A stretch of 64,000 nt of DNA from Bugulina stolonifera. Lineage: Eukaryota; Bryozoa; Gymnolaemata; Cheilostomatida; Bugulidae. The notes beneath the pieces were generated by a model. It was not told the DNA's origin and ran no database searches. It saw only the letters and a program-made list of their open reading frames with translations. The translations under genes and the position numbers were made by a program. Positions 24,601 through 39,600 of the stretch are shown piece after piece. How positions within the stretch are numbered: position 1 is the stretch's first letter; each line of letters starts with the position of its first letter. The stretch is from positions 7,709,501 to 7,773,500 of the forward strand of contig OW285192.1 in NCBI GenBank assembly GCA_935421135.1, read 5' to 3'.

Positions 24601-27600
24601 TACGTAAACAAACATCAATAAACTGACATTTTATTTTATCTGCACTTTATAGTACATAAACAGTGTGTATAAGTTTGGTGGCAGCATCTCGTCAACATAA
24701 CATGTTGATACTGGGTCTGTACAAGGATGACTACTAGTGCAGGCTACAAGTAAACTAGTAGCTAGCTCAGGCCTGGGTGACTACTAGTACAGGCTACAAG
24801 TAAACTAGTGCCTGACTCAGGTCAGGGTGACTACCAGTACAGGCTACAAGTAAACTAGTACCTAGCTCAGATCAGGGTGACTACCAGAACAGGCTACAAG
24901 TAAACTAGTACCTAGCTCAGATCAGGGTGGCTACTAGTACAGGCTACAAGTAAACTAGTACCTAGCTCAGGTCAGTGTGGCTACTAGTGTAGGCTACAAG
25001 TAAACTAGTACCTAGCTCAGGTCTGATTTGTCTGTGCAGAGAATCGATATTCAGTTCAGTGTCCAGAAACACATCTGAGGAGAAGATAGTGAATATCTCT
25101 GTGAAGTAGTTAACTGATTGTAACACCTCGTATACGTTCATAAGGTCCTTCTGCAATATACGGTGAGTTCGTCATCATATAGTGTGAGTTAGTTATCATA
25201 GTGTGAGTTAGTTATCATATAGTGTGAGTTAGTTATCATATAGTGTGAGTTAGTTATCATATAGTGTGAGTCAGTTATCATATAGTGTGAGTTAATTATC
25301 ATATGGTATGAGTTAGTTATCATATAGTGTGAGTTAGTTATCATATAGTGTGAGTTAGTTATCATATGGTATGAGTTATTTATCATATAGTGTGAGTTAT
25401 TTATCATATAGTGTGAGTTGTTATCATATAGTATGAGTTAACTATCATGTAGTACAGTATGAGTTGGATATCAATAAGTGTAGCCAGACAGACAAACCTT
25501 GCCGTTGTACTCTGCATTGGGGTGATGGAATATATTGGATACAAGATTTGACAGCAGAACAGAGGCTTGTCTCCTCACGAGCGAACACTCTGTACTGTCA
25601 ACCACAATCTCAGCAGCATCTCTTATCATGTCTATGATAGAGTGAGAGACTGTATCTAGTCCCAGAGAGGAGTGAACTAAGGCTACACTGACACCCAGAG
25701 CAGCAGCCCGTACCTACATTTAAATGTATTGAATAGGTGAGATATGGGTATAATCCAGGCAAGTCAGCAATTTAGTAGCAGTAATGGTGAAACTAGCATG
25801 TCCAGAGAACTAAGTATCTAAATTGGGGATTTCCATAGAAGAACTACAGCTGGCTGACTGAAGTTGTATTATTGATATTCTCTTCCAATGATGGCTTCAC
25901 ATCTGTATGCACTTGTAAGAAGTTTTTCAACATCTACTACATCAGCTTGTATATATTTGTATAGAAGAACAGTGCTTCTATATGTGTAATGTAGGCTACA
26001 TGTACGTATATGCAATACAAAGGCCGACATCAATGTACATGTACACCAATATATATTTATGTAAGCACACCTCCTGATCTCGGTATGTCCAGAGAGACCG
26101 GAGCCACTGAATCCTAGTCTGACCCTCACTTCCTGCTATCCAGGGAGTTAGCCAACTGTCTGTGTCCTTCACCACTGAAGTTATCTCCTCTACTACGTGC
26201 CGTAGACAGAGAGTAGCGTTCCTTAGCACACCCTTGCCCATGTAGGAAGAGGAGTTACCTTGCCTCCCCAAATGGAATGCAGAGAGAACCTAAGGTGGGT
26301 TTATTATAAGCTGTTTAAACAAATGACATTCATACATGTACCTCAAACATATCAGTCTGATTCCTAACTATTTTATTCAATATGGCCCATATTTATTAGC
26401 CCACAAATGTACTGTACATGTCCAAGTAGACGTACGCTGACAGACAGTGTGCATAGGTGCTTATGCCTAAATGACATTTAAATGAACATGACACAGAGCT
26501 AATTACAGCGCGTACTTTAGTTACTAGTCAAAATAGCTGATTTCAAGCTATACATGTTTAATCAAACTAATGTCATGCAATACTTACTCTAGGCGATACT
26601 TACCTCAAACAAAGCATTGACCAGCTGGGAACATAGACCGCTGCTGTCGATATCATTGCAACCAACACTCCAGCCAGGACTAAATGGGATAGAGAAGAAA
26701 ATGGTTAGGTCACGGCAGGTAGAATACAATCGTACTAGTGATGTACTAGTGGCGCACTAGTAGCGCACTAGCAGGCTGGGAAATTCCAAGGTCACTTTCA
26801 TAGAAACGAGAAATACCTTTCAGTACATGTACAGACAACTCTACTGTGTATGTACAGACAACTCTACTGTGCATGAACATTGTATGGAATGTACCTTGAA
26901 GTAAGACGTAACAGTGTGTAGACTGAGCTCTCAAGAGAAGCTAGGTTGTAGAAGTTTGAGGCGTCGGCCATGGTGAGCCTCTTGAGAACGCCACGCACAA
27001 GGTAACATCGTCCAGACCTACCGACCACACAGCCTTCAGCAGATGATCTCTCCAGACCTGCCACACTTAGTATGCTCAGTAGACTGTTCTGTAGGGGCCT
27101 AGATGTAATGTGCATAATACAATAGGGTAGACAAGTCTGTCAGATATCATAAGCATACAAGTCATGGACGATTCACTGAGTTCACCAACAATGCGCTGGA
27201 GTGACATTCCAAATAAGCAAATACAACAGTCACTGAACACCAGGAGTACATAGAAATCCTCAGCATGCAAAACAACGTATTTAAATACGCCATCCATGTG
27301 GGTCTAAAATATTCAACTACAGAGCATCTAGCTCAGTATAACGTAAACCAAGTGTACAGCAAGTTTAATCCCATAAAGAAGGTTGTTACTACAAACATGT
27401 ATAACATTATACAGTACACCACAACACTATTATTAGTAATACTAAATGAGACTAGTATCAACAATGAATAAAGAGCGTGTGATCCAATAGCATTACTGGT
27501 AAGGTGGGTAGAGTGAAGGAATGTTACCTCTTGAGGTGAGAGTCTGTAGCCTGGGAGAACGTGGAGTCATGGAGTAGGGAGAGGAGTACACTGTCCTTAC

Positions 27601-30600
27601 TGGCCTGGAGAGCACACTCTAACTCTTTGAGTAGATTGGAGCTGACTCTATCCATCTGTAGACTAAGGAGAGTCGTGAAGTAGTTGATGATACGTATGAG
27701 CAGTTCCTTGTCCATCGGGGCCACAGGCTGCACCATTAGGAACCTAGGCAATAAGGTACAAATCTCACATATTTACTCACTATAATATATAAGTAGTATT
27801 CAGTACTATGTTAGCTCTATGAACTGCTTCTAGCCTGAGCCATAAAATGGAGAAATTCAAATAGAGGTTAACTGTGTAGCCTATAACTGTCGTCTTATGC
27901 CATTGGGTTAGATACAGGCTAGTTTATCCTACAAGCATCTTATAGCCTTAGCTACTGCAGTCATGTCTAACCAAGCAGAGTATAGCAAACTAGCTAACAC
28001 ACCTGGAAAAGTATGTACTCCAAGTGATGGTAGAGAGGCTCCTCTGGTCTGAGTCCTGGGAACACACCAGAGAGTAAGCGGTGAGGGTGCCCAGCTGCTG
28101 AGCCACATCATTGTGACTAGTAGCATTACTTATGGTCCTCAGGCTATTGAAGATAGAATAGAGTGTGTTAGATCCCTTCACACAACTAATGTCTCCTGCA
28201 CTCAGTCTAAACTTCTCAGAACTACAAAAATAAAACATCATGCTGTAGGTTAGTAACAGGGCAAATAACATTAGCAGTACAGCATTAGTCACAAGAAAGA
28301 TGTGGAAATAAGTAGCAAGCAAGTCCCATCATGTTGCATTCAGTACTTCCGTAACACAAGATGGCATGTGTATATAATCCCATAGAGGGCCACTTCGATT
28401 CAACAAAGCAAAACTGGGCTTACACTGTTGATGGAAAAATATAATATCAAAATACTAAATACAAGCAAATTAATTCGGTAAGAGAAACTATATCTATGAG
28501 TTATTTTCTCTTGCTGCAGCAGATAAGGGGAATATAAAAGGATGTATCATGAGGAATCCTTCTTACCCAGAATGCACCTGATCTGTATCCAGACTATCGA
28601 GTAGATTCTCTACTTTACCGTGCCACATGACATTCCAGTACACACGTAACATCTGTAGTGGGAGGGGCTGCATAAGTGGGTCACTGGAAGTAGGTGGAGA
28701 CTCGACCCTGTGAGCACTGATGTCACAGTATGATAATACTCTCAATGGTAGCTTGTACCTGATACAGCATGACTTGGGGAGTGAGAGTGTACTCGAGGAT
28801 GACTTGGGACTTACTTCGTTAAACAAAATGTATGTGAGACACTGCGCAGCTTCAATACTTGTCCTGGATGAGGTGGGGAACATCCAGCAACCTGTATAAA
28901 AACGTTAACGTCAATTGCTCAAATAACACATAAACGGCAAAACATGCAGCAACGCCACCCTTGTTCCACTTTTATACATAAGTAAAACATACTTACGTTT
29001 CTCAGTGACAACATAGAACGTTTTAAAATATCAGTTTCAATGGACCATTCATCAAAACAGCATGAGCAGTTAAGGAGACTCAGTTGTAAAGTAAGTACCT
29101 TTACTGTATACCCAATGTGGTAACTGCTACATATAACTTAGTCTGAGTGTCCTATCATTAGGTACCTAATTCAAGTCAATGCTTCAACATCAGTTGCTAT
29201 TTATAGTATTGATACGTGACTTACACCTGAGCAGAGTGAGCATAGACCTGACATCCACAGCCAGTGCTTGTCTTAGATCACTGCTATGTTGTAGTAGGCA
29301 TGCTAGAATAGACACAGCAGGTGCTATGGCTTCTTCGTCGGCATCAGTACACTGGAACAGATATATACTCATGTTAGCATACTATTGTGTACCTGTTGTA
29401 CCCTGTCTATAGTTAATATTTAATATTTAATGGCCAATCAAAGGATGATGGAGGCCAGTCCGGCTGCCGTAAACTGGTAGTATTCACATCCCAATTATTC
29501 TTTTATACTACAATCCTGACAGAAAGCGTTCTGGAAGATTCCACCCAATCAGTTAGATTAGTTCCACAATCATAGGCTTATAGGTTGAAAGTACAATGTA
29601 GATTATCAGTGATAATCGATTGTCACTATTTGTTTGGAAAGAACCTCAACATGAACCATACCCAATGCATTTTGGTGATGAAGGAAGAACAACTCCAAAG
29701 CACTTTACATGAAGCAAAGACAATTCATAAGGCACTTTAAACCTTCCGGATACTAGTTGCAGACTCCTATCCAATGACATGTACATGATGGTTGGAGTGT
29801 TGCAATCTGAGGTTAGGTACTATATTGGGTAGCTACATCAATGAATGGATAAATATAAATACACAGACAAAAATAAGACCCAACCTGCTGAGGGGAGACG
29901 CTATCCCTGATAGTCCGCAGTGTGATTTCCAATCCATCCTTATCTAAGTAGTACTTGTGAGTCGAAGGGTCTATGAATGAAAATAATTTATTTTAATTCT
30001 TCCACCAATGAATAATTCAAGGAAATGTGCATACGTAACATTAACAGTTTCATTCAAATAATCATGCTACAAAGAAGACATTTTAAAGTTCTTTAAAAAT
30101 ATTTCGAAAAAAGTTCACATTAATGATGTTCCAAGGTGATAAAAGTTAACCTTACATTACCCAGTGGTTTGATATACCCTACACCAGTACGTCAACACAA
30201 ACACCTACTTTGTAGTATCAGAGCTAGCTGATTCAGTGAAGTGAGTCGGACTCCAGGTTCCACACCGTCTGCGAGGAACACTCTAAGAACTCTGGTTACG
30301 CTGTCCTCATTCATGACTGAACGCTGTGAGCCGTCTGCAGACGTAGCCCTGATTAGACTCTCCATGTGCACCATGTGGTTCTCATAGTGCTTAGTCTCAG
30401 TGAGAGGGTACAGCAGGTGAGATGAATACTGAGAGTTCAGTTTAGACATCAATACCTGCAGTATGCAGAATGTACATAGAGAACAATACTATACAATCTC
30501 TACAATGGATATCCTCAGCTTATAGCTTTATAGATGAAGAAGCTGGCTGATGATGACCACCCATGAGTATCACTATATGAATCATGTCTTGATGTCCATT

Positions 30601-33600
30601 GGTCATCCTAATAATATAATGTTGGATGAAGTTCAAGGTTATGTGTATACATATCTAACAGTTGTAGGGTACAAGGACTAAATTAAATTTGAATCGGAAC
30701 AGCTATATGTACATGTACATATTTGCCGACATACCTTAGTAGCCTGTACTCTGGCAGCGCTGTCTCTAGTAAACAGTATCCTGATAGCACCCTTCACACA
30801 GTGCGGAGTAGATATGTTGGTATCAAAGTGAGGGTCTATCAGAGCCAAAACACACTTGCCAATAGTCAGATCCTGGCTAGCATAGCTCTGTAATATTCAC
30901 ATCATTGAGCATTGGAATACATACTTACTACATGTATAATTGCACGATCGTGGTTTGCAGGTACAAAACAAGCAGCAAAATGAACCATGAAAATCATCTA
31001 TAACAGGCACCATGTATACTATTAGTCACTATATGAAAGGCATGACCATGGTCAAGTAATCAAGGAGTTGCCCCTTATGTATAACAAGTACAGACAACTC
31101 TAACTTCGACATAATACATTATATGAAGGAGTCACACCAACCTGTAATATTGGTAGTATAGGAAGTAGAGAGTTACACACTAACTTCCACAGCTCAGTAG
31201 ATACCAACATTCTACACTGCATGAGGTAGTTAAAGAGGTCTTGACTGCAGGAAATCACCTGACAACATATGTTAGCGAATCACAAGACCTCACTTTACGG
31301 CTAATACATGTATCTACAAAATGTTGTATGTATATTATACTGTATATCATGATTGTGTAGTCTTACCTCTGGTATATCAGAAGAGAGGCCAAAACACGCT
31401 ACTTCCCACAGAAGACTGTGATGGGTGAGAAACCTCATATCATCGGCTCGGTTCTGCGTCGGGACATCAAATGACAAACATGACTGTAATTGAACAAACA
31501 GCCTGACAGTAAAACACATGACCAATCAGAAGCAGCTCAATTAATGAGGAATGCGGACTGATCCCACAACTCCTGTATCCTGCTTTCATCTCCACAGAGT
31601 AATCATTTTTACAGATGATAATGCTCAACCAGAAATATAACGATAATACTCGTATATGAAAGAAACAGTAAGTAGTTGAATTACTAATCATTCTAGGATA
31701 CAATCAGTATTACCTTGAGTAGGGAAATGAGAGATTGGTATGTAATCTTCTTTATATCAGGCAGTGGATGAGCCATGTACTTGAGTAGAGTGTTGATCAT
31801 ATAATCCCGCCCATCTTCTGATTGACCTTCTAGTGACCTCCACCTGTATAAACAATATATTATATACTAGACCGAAGACCATGTGAAAGCTTAGCACCAG
31901 GTAACCACTGCCTAGTGAACTGTACAGCCCCTAGAGACTGTACAGCCATAATAAATCCCCTTATAGCCACCACAAACTAACTAGTGACTTTGACCTGCAG
32001 TAGTACGATTAGATAACCCAAGAGCATATGACTTCACATATACTAGAGTATATATTCAGTATTCAGATGATAAGGTATACTTATCCAATAGCACACAACT
32101 TCACATAGACTAGTATATATTCAGTATTCATAATAATAGTAAGTTATACTAACCCAAGAGCACACAACTTCACATAGGCTGGTATAAGTTCAGTATTCAT
32201 ATGGTAAGGTATACTAACCCAAGAGCACATAACTTCACATAGGCTGGTATAAGTTCAGTATTCATATGGTAAGGTATACTAACCCAAGAGCACATAACTT
32301 CACATAGGCTGGTATAAGTTCAGTATTCATATGGTAAGGTATACTAACCCAAGAGCACATAACTTCACATAGGCTGGTATAAGTTCAGTATTCATGTGGT
32401 AAGGTATACTAACCCAAGAGCACATAACTTCACATAGGCTGTTATAAGTTCAGTATTCATATGGTAAGGTATACTAACCCAAGAGCACATAACTTCACAT
32501 AGGCTGGTATAAGTTCAGTATTCATATGGTAAGGTATACTAACCCAAGAGCACATAACTTCACATAGGCTGGTATAAGTTCAGTATTCATATGGTAAGGT
32601 ATACTAACCCAAGAGCACATAACTTCACATAGGCTGGTATAAGTTCAGTATTCATATGGTAAGGTATACTAACCCAAGAGCACATAACTTCACATAGGCT
32701 GGTATAAGTTCAGTATTCATATGGTAAGGTATACTAACCCGAGAGCACATAACTTCACATAGGCTGGTATAAGTTCAGTATTCATATGGTAAGGTATACT
32801 GTATACAGCTTTGTCCACTTGACTTATCGTCTTTAGCAGCTCCCTTGCATCCTGAAAGGGAATAGTTACATACACATCATTATATACCTTCACATTCTTG
32901 TAGCTTCAAATGTTCTACTTGAGGTACTAAAAAATTAGGACTGTTTGTGTGAGAGTTTTTAATTGATAGCTACACGTTCTACACTGTTTACCTATACCAG
33001 TTATTCCTCATAAGAACGGTAATGTCTGAGACCAACGCCCCTCCCCCATTAACTGTTGAAGACTGATAGAAACTCGGGCTACATATCCATATACTGCAAA
33101 TGTAGATGTGTACAGAGTTAGGGTAGGTAGACTACTACGAACCTTTCCAGCACAGTCAGCTGATAGTAGGAAGGTACAGTACATATCTATGCTGTTACAT
33201 ATGACTGTAGCAGCTTTGTATATGTCATAAGATGCCTGGTCTATAAGCTGTAAAACTTCAGCAGCACGCTGTCGTATAGAGGGCAGTGATTGGGCAAGAC
33301 TCTCATCACAGCAGAGAGTATAGAGAAGTTGTCTTTCATTACCTCCTAACACCTCGGAGTACTACAATATTAGTAATAACATCAGATTACCTATGGACAG
33401 TAAGTCTGCATGTTGTTTATAACTCAGTTCAGCTAAGGTCAGTTCCAAATTGAATTGTTAGCCAGAAATAAATGGTAATAGTACACATTATAACAGTGGA
33501 AAGTGGTGCAAAAGTTAGACCTAAATATAGTTCAACTAGGTCAAATAGCTATTGTATAACTTGACTAACCTTCTGATTGGGTACAAGAGCATACAGGTCA

Positions 33601-36600
33601 AGACTAAACTGTGAGAGTAGTATATAGGACACTCTCTTGTGTGCTGTAAGACCCGCTGGCATCTGACTAGATGGGGATGCTGTCTGATGACTTCTAAGAG
33701 CAACTCGGGCCATTGAACTGAGCTGCTGCCGCAACATCTCACACTAGAATAGTATGTAAGTAGGCACGATATTAAATATGTGTGATATACATGTATGTTT
33801 TAGTTATTGTCAAAATTGAAGAATGCCGACATAGTGAGGTGCATAAGAGATGTTAAAACTGGAAACTACTAACCCAAGACATGTGTGGCAGTTTATAAGC
33901 ATATGGAATAGGAAGGACTACTTTGCATGATAAGCTTATAAGTGACCACGTCCATTATCTAGACAAGTGAATAGACATTACCTCAACTTGGCTTACCCAA
34001 AGGTCAAACTCTTACAGTTGCTGGACTATTAATGTGCTGAACTGTCAGACTGCAGTTTATACCAACTACATAACTAGCGGCGAACGGCCAACTATTACTG
34101 TACTATAGCTGGCACGTGTCAGCTAGTGAAGGGGTTTAAAATTCAGCTTGTTGAACTTGTTGACCCCTACTGCTCACTGGAGCATATCACTATATAATAT
34201 AGTTGTGGTTAGCGTTGGCCGCTCGCCGCTAGTAGCTAGTATCAACAGCAGTATGAAAGTTGTGAAACAATATTAGCTCTATAAGGATGCAGCACCAAAC
34301 CTTCCTAAGTACACTGTGTGTTCCAATACACCTTTCATGTCATAAAAACTTACCAGCTCGTTAGCGTACTGGGAGTTATCATACCACACTCCTTCATTTA
34401 TAGATAACTTTAACACACTCTGTAGTTTGATCACAAGTCGATGAAGTTCCAACTCCAATCTACAGCAAGATTGCAAAATTGACTTTAGTGGAAACATAGC
34501 CTTCGTATGTATCCATATAAATATAGACAGTATACATTATACAACACTATACTGTATACTGTGTACCTCGCATATACACACAAAATGTAAGTGTTAACCA
34601 ATACTACAAGTGATATAAGTGTAAATGTATTTGCAAATAAAGTGAGTAGCCATGTTACTAATTTCAGTAACACTACAGCATGTCAATGAATCATGAGACC
34701 AAGCTAAAAGGTTCATTAATATAATGTCAAAACAGAGCTACCAGGGGTGGGATCAGCTACTAGCCTGTGGTTCCTCCTCACCTAGACATCTACCTACCTG
34801 CTATTACATTTCTCCATCTGTGTAACGGCTGCCTTGTGTAAATGCAGACATAAATCTGGCAGTAGTAGCTGAAGATCCTGAAGTTGAATTTCTTCCATAT
34901 TAGGGGTGGTCATCTGTACAGACACAGATCTATGGCTAGATTTTGTCTTGTGTCCCTCACTAGATCTACAGCATAAACATGTAGCTGCGAGATCTGTTAG
35001 CTGCATTCTCGCAAAGTTAATACACTGCTAAATGACCTATCCATGCATGATCCTTAACTTGTAATATTAAATACAGTCCACACAGTGAATGTACCAAAGG
35101 AGGGCACCATTGATCAGAGGTTTTTGTAGCACGCGGTATATAGTACACGGTAATATAACACAGAAGGTTGTGCAGAGATGAACATAGCCCATGTGCCACA
35201 GACGTAGCTAGAGAGAGGAGATACTCACAAGGAGGTAGACTGAGTTCTATCCTCATCTAACTCATCACTCACGCCAATAACAGAAGGTCTGCTGTAGTGA
35301 GAACTCTGGCTATTGGTTGACGAGTTGGATACACTTTCAGCATTAACTGCAGTCAGTGGGTTTAGACCAAGGATATCTATAAGGTTGCATACATTCATGC
35401 TATTAGCCGCTAAACAATAGTATATACAACCGTTAGCAGTCTTTAGTATATTGGAGTTGTCTTCCTTTCAACTAAGCATATGTCAGGTCAAACTCAGCAT
35501 AAAATACAAAACAAGTTGATTTGTCTTCGAATAGAATACCTTTTACTCAGGAAATCAGCGGCTGTAGTAAGGCTAAAGATCATTGAAGTTTTATACAGTC
35601 TTTGACATGACTAGGCTCAAACTAAATGCTAGCTATCTCCAAACAGGTGACAGTGTAGGCAGAGTTATTGTGCACGGTGGTTATAATGGAAGTAAGGAAT
35701 AACATCCAGTTAGATGCTGACTTCAGTGCAAGCATAGCTAACTACATGTATTGTGTGTACATACCTTGTTTAGGAGCAAATGTAGTAGGATCCTTGTGGA
35801 AGGTGATTCTACACTTAATAGCGTCACATATCCTACTTAGAGTGTCTACCACAGCTAAGGAAACATCCGATACCTTGTGGGTGTCTGTGAGGCTACTCAG
35901 TAGTTTTATCAGAGTCTACAGAGTATGTAAGAGAGATACAACAATATACATCATGTATTGAATAGGTCACCATGGTCACAACAATATACATCATGTATTA
36001 TATAGGTCACCATGGTCACAACAACGTATATATGGCATATTACATGTATATAGATGATCATCATGGACATAACAATAGAAGGTGTATTATGTGCACATGT
36101 AGGCAAATATGTCGACACAATATTATATTATAAGCTCTTGTCAAGTAAGATGATAATTTCCATAATTATGAAACTTTCGTTCTTCAGCTCACAAGGACAT
36201 CAGCTCATTGTCTGAAACTGCACAGAATTGGTTACTAATGTAGCGATTGTATGCAGGATAACTCCCCCTCCGGCGAACTGCATACATTTTATTAAGATAA
36301 TAGAAGCTAAGCATGCTACAACAAGTGAAATGCTTTTATAACACATAACCTGATTGGCCAGTTTTACAACTTGGATATTAATTATCCCTACTCATTAGCG
36401 ACTGATTTGGTAGAGTATGCATCCTCGGAGAATGGTTGTATATAATAGATTACACATCACAGCAAGTACAACTGCAGTTGTCACATACCTTCATTATTAG
36501 AGGTCGTTGCAGGAATATCTCGGCAGGAAAGTCAAAGAGCATAACGTCTACAAGGAACTCACAGGCCGACAGGATAAGCTGAGGATCTTGGGATACCAGA

Positions 36601-39600
36601 GACCTAGCAGAAGAGATAATACTTTCCAAGTTTCTAAATCTAATTACAGAGTATAATATCTCGAACTTCATAAGAATTTGATATCCAATTCGTACTGATC
36701 CATGTGAAAATCTTATGTCAGTAGTCTAATCATTGTCATATACTTGTATATCCAAGGTATGACTACAGTAGATATACGAATACAACCTACTGATTTGTAC
36801 TCTCCAGCACGTGTACATCTGTGGAGCACAACGTTATCCATGGGAATTCCACCACCAGAAAACCAGCTCCTGCAAATAGAACCACAAACTGACTAGACCT
36901 TGGTAAGGCTTTTGATGGTAAGATTGTAAGAATGCTGCAAACTGTAATCTGTAGCACTAACAAAAAATGAAGGTGTAATATGCAGCAGTTGTAAAACAAC
37001 ATATTTCCACTGCACATGAGCCTTAACGCATAGCTTAAGATTAGAACGTCATTGCATATAATCACTACCTAAACAAAAAATGAGGCTATGTATAGAATTC
37101 CAGCATTGGTTACAATCACACTGTACTGGAATAGGCTACCACAGAACATAAGTCATGTCACAATATACACTCACCATTACTGTCACCTTGATCTACATTG
37201 CTGTACCAATCCTGTTTTGTGACGGAATGACTCTCATTGGTCGATTGCGGCCGAATATTAGAAGATGATTGATTGTTTGCAGCAGGATTCGACTGGCGTA
37301 TTCTTTGAGTTTCATTGCTTTGCTGAGCTAAACAGACAATTGAATTGGGGCTAATCTAAATAAGCATCAAATGTACACCAACACGATTACCAGAGTATAG
37401 AACCTCAAAGAGGCCAAGAAAAACTAAGAAGCAATCTATTCTATTCTATGTTGTATTTTATTGGAAGTATTATGCCGTATTGCTAATACCTAATCTAGGA
37501 GATTTTGTTGATCCGAGGCTAGAATAACGTTGATTGTCGGTAGAAGGTTGGCCCGGAGGTCGTTGATTGGTTTCTGGTCGGTTATAAACCAGTTGGGTGG
37601 TAGCTGAGTCAGGCCTAGTCACGTCAACACAACTGATATAAATACGCTCTAGAATGCTGTCTATGATAGCCTGAGGTTCCGGAAGAGAGTCTGACTTTAG
37701 AGATTGGAGATACTGGGTACCACCCAGACTACTGACTGACTGGCAACCAGCTTCCTCCTGAAATATTAGTACGTTGTGATTCAGGAAATAATTATATTGT
37801 GACAAATTTCAGTCGATAGGCAAAAGTTGTAAATGTTGTAATTATTTGACTATAGTAACCTTTAAGTTGGATAACAATTTGAATTCTCCCTTCATGGAAA
37901 ATCAATAATGGGGACGACTAAAAATTGATAACGATTAAGTTCAATGATAATTTAGTCAACACACAATGTACAAAGTAGCTGTGTATAATACAAAGATTCA
38001 TCTACAGCTATATTATGTAAAATTTTAGACCCACAGTTACAATGTGTACTAATCACAATAAAATGTTCAAATATTATAATAACAAGTTAAGTTGTGCCGA
38101 TAGGCTACATCTAGATTTATGATGTGATAAAAGTCTAATGGGACATGGCTGCGAAGGCTCCATCAATTGAATGGGCAATTTGTCCAGTTTTGTCATAGAA
38201 AAATGGATTTCCTTTGTCAGCGATTCTTTTCAAAAAATTTTTATTAAGTTGACAGATAGCGATCAATCATGTAACTAAAAACTATGCGCTGTATCACAAA
38301 CCAAACATACACCAGATGTTATATAGGCTAAGCCATTGTTACTCACACTACATATCTTCTGTATGAGTTGTAAACATTCTTTCTCTTTACCAGCGGAAGG
38401 TCTTTGGAACCAATGCAATAGCTTAGAGATAAGTGTATGGTCATACGCAAGATCAATAGCGGACAGAATACCATAATTCAACTTATTGATTATGTTATCC
38501 AATGCTCTGAATCTCACTTCCTCCTGAGGGTGATCTAGAATATGCAAGAGAAAACCGTCTAAACACATAGTTTATGACCATACAAATAATTTTGCATAAC
38601 TGCAAAAAAGACCGTTCATGTTAGTTAGTGCAGTGGTCAATATGTGTCTGACTACTGTGCTAGGTGAATTGGCACCATAGGGGGTTTGGATTCAAGTCCC
38701 AGTCAGGGATGGATGTTGTCTTTGTTGATAAAACTTAGAATGGCATAACCTTGCATTAGTTGCTCACTTTGACTTTTGAAATAATTACAATTATTCACTA
38801 GGAATCATAAAACCACTACTGTAATGTTAACAACATAAGACAGGCAAATGATCTTGACGATTAACAAAGATCATGTTGTCAATTTAATGTTATAAAAAAT
38901 TACGTAAATCTACCCATAGCTAACTACAATATGGGTAGATATGGCAATGCATTAGTAGAGGCGGCCTATGCCTACCAGAGGGCGCCAACTCCTTCTAGAA
39001 TCTGTTAGTTAGACAAATGACTTTAGTGAATAAAATCACATTCTGTTGTAGTAAAACTTTATTATCATGTTAAATGGCAGGACAAAGCTTTTAGCCATGT
39101 AAACCAATTGGTCCTAATACAACGACGTTGGTAAACTATGTAGCACGGCGGCTCACCTGTGCTGACACATATGGAATAGCATTTTCAACGAGTTCTTTCC
39201 TTTTAGCCTACATGGACCATGTCTATCTGCATTACAGATTAAAATGACAACGTTTTATTAATCATATAAAATTTCATTCATTTTTAGTGTCAAGTTTTTG
39301 AACATTTCACCAAGAATGTGGTAATGGTTTTACGCTATTTTTTAGTTTGAAAGTTCTAACTTTGGTAATTTGTGTCACCCATTTTTGTTTTCTTTGCTTC
39401 AATTTTTGTTTTAGTACGTCTGGCGTTATATAATTGCCTAGTGGGATATTGTACCATAAAGAGTTCAGAGCCATCAAGATCTGGTTGTTAGTTGTATTAT
39501 CAGTTTTAACATCTCTGATCATGTCCAGGACACTGGCCCACCCGGAGAACAGGTTCACTCCACCAGTTAAAGGTATCCTATCCATGTGCAGTAGGATATG

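Noticed and set aside
25158..25450. CRISPR-like direct repeats
   Set aside because: Repeats are back to back with no unique spacers, in an animal intron; the same holds for the other arrays in the window.
38615..38725. Functional tRNA gene
   Set aside because: A and B boxes are present, but the sequence does not give a convincing acceptor stem or cloverleaf by eye.
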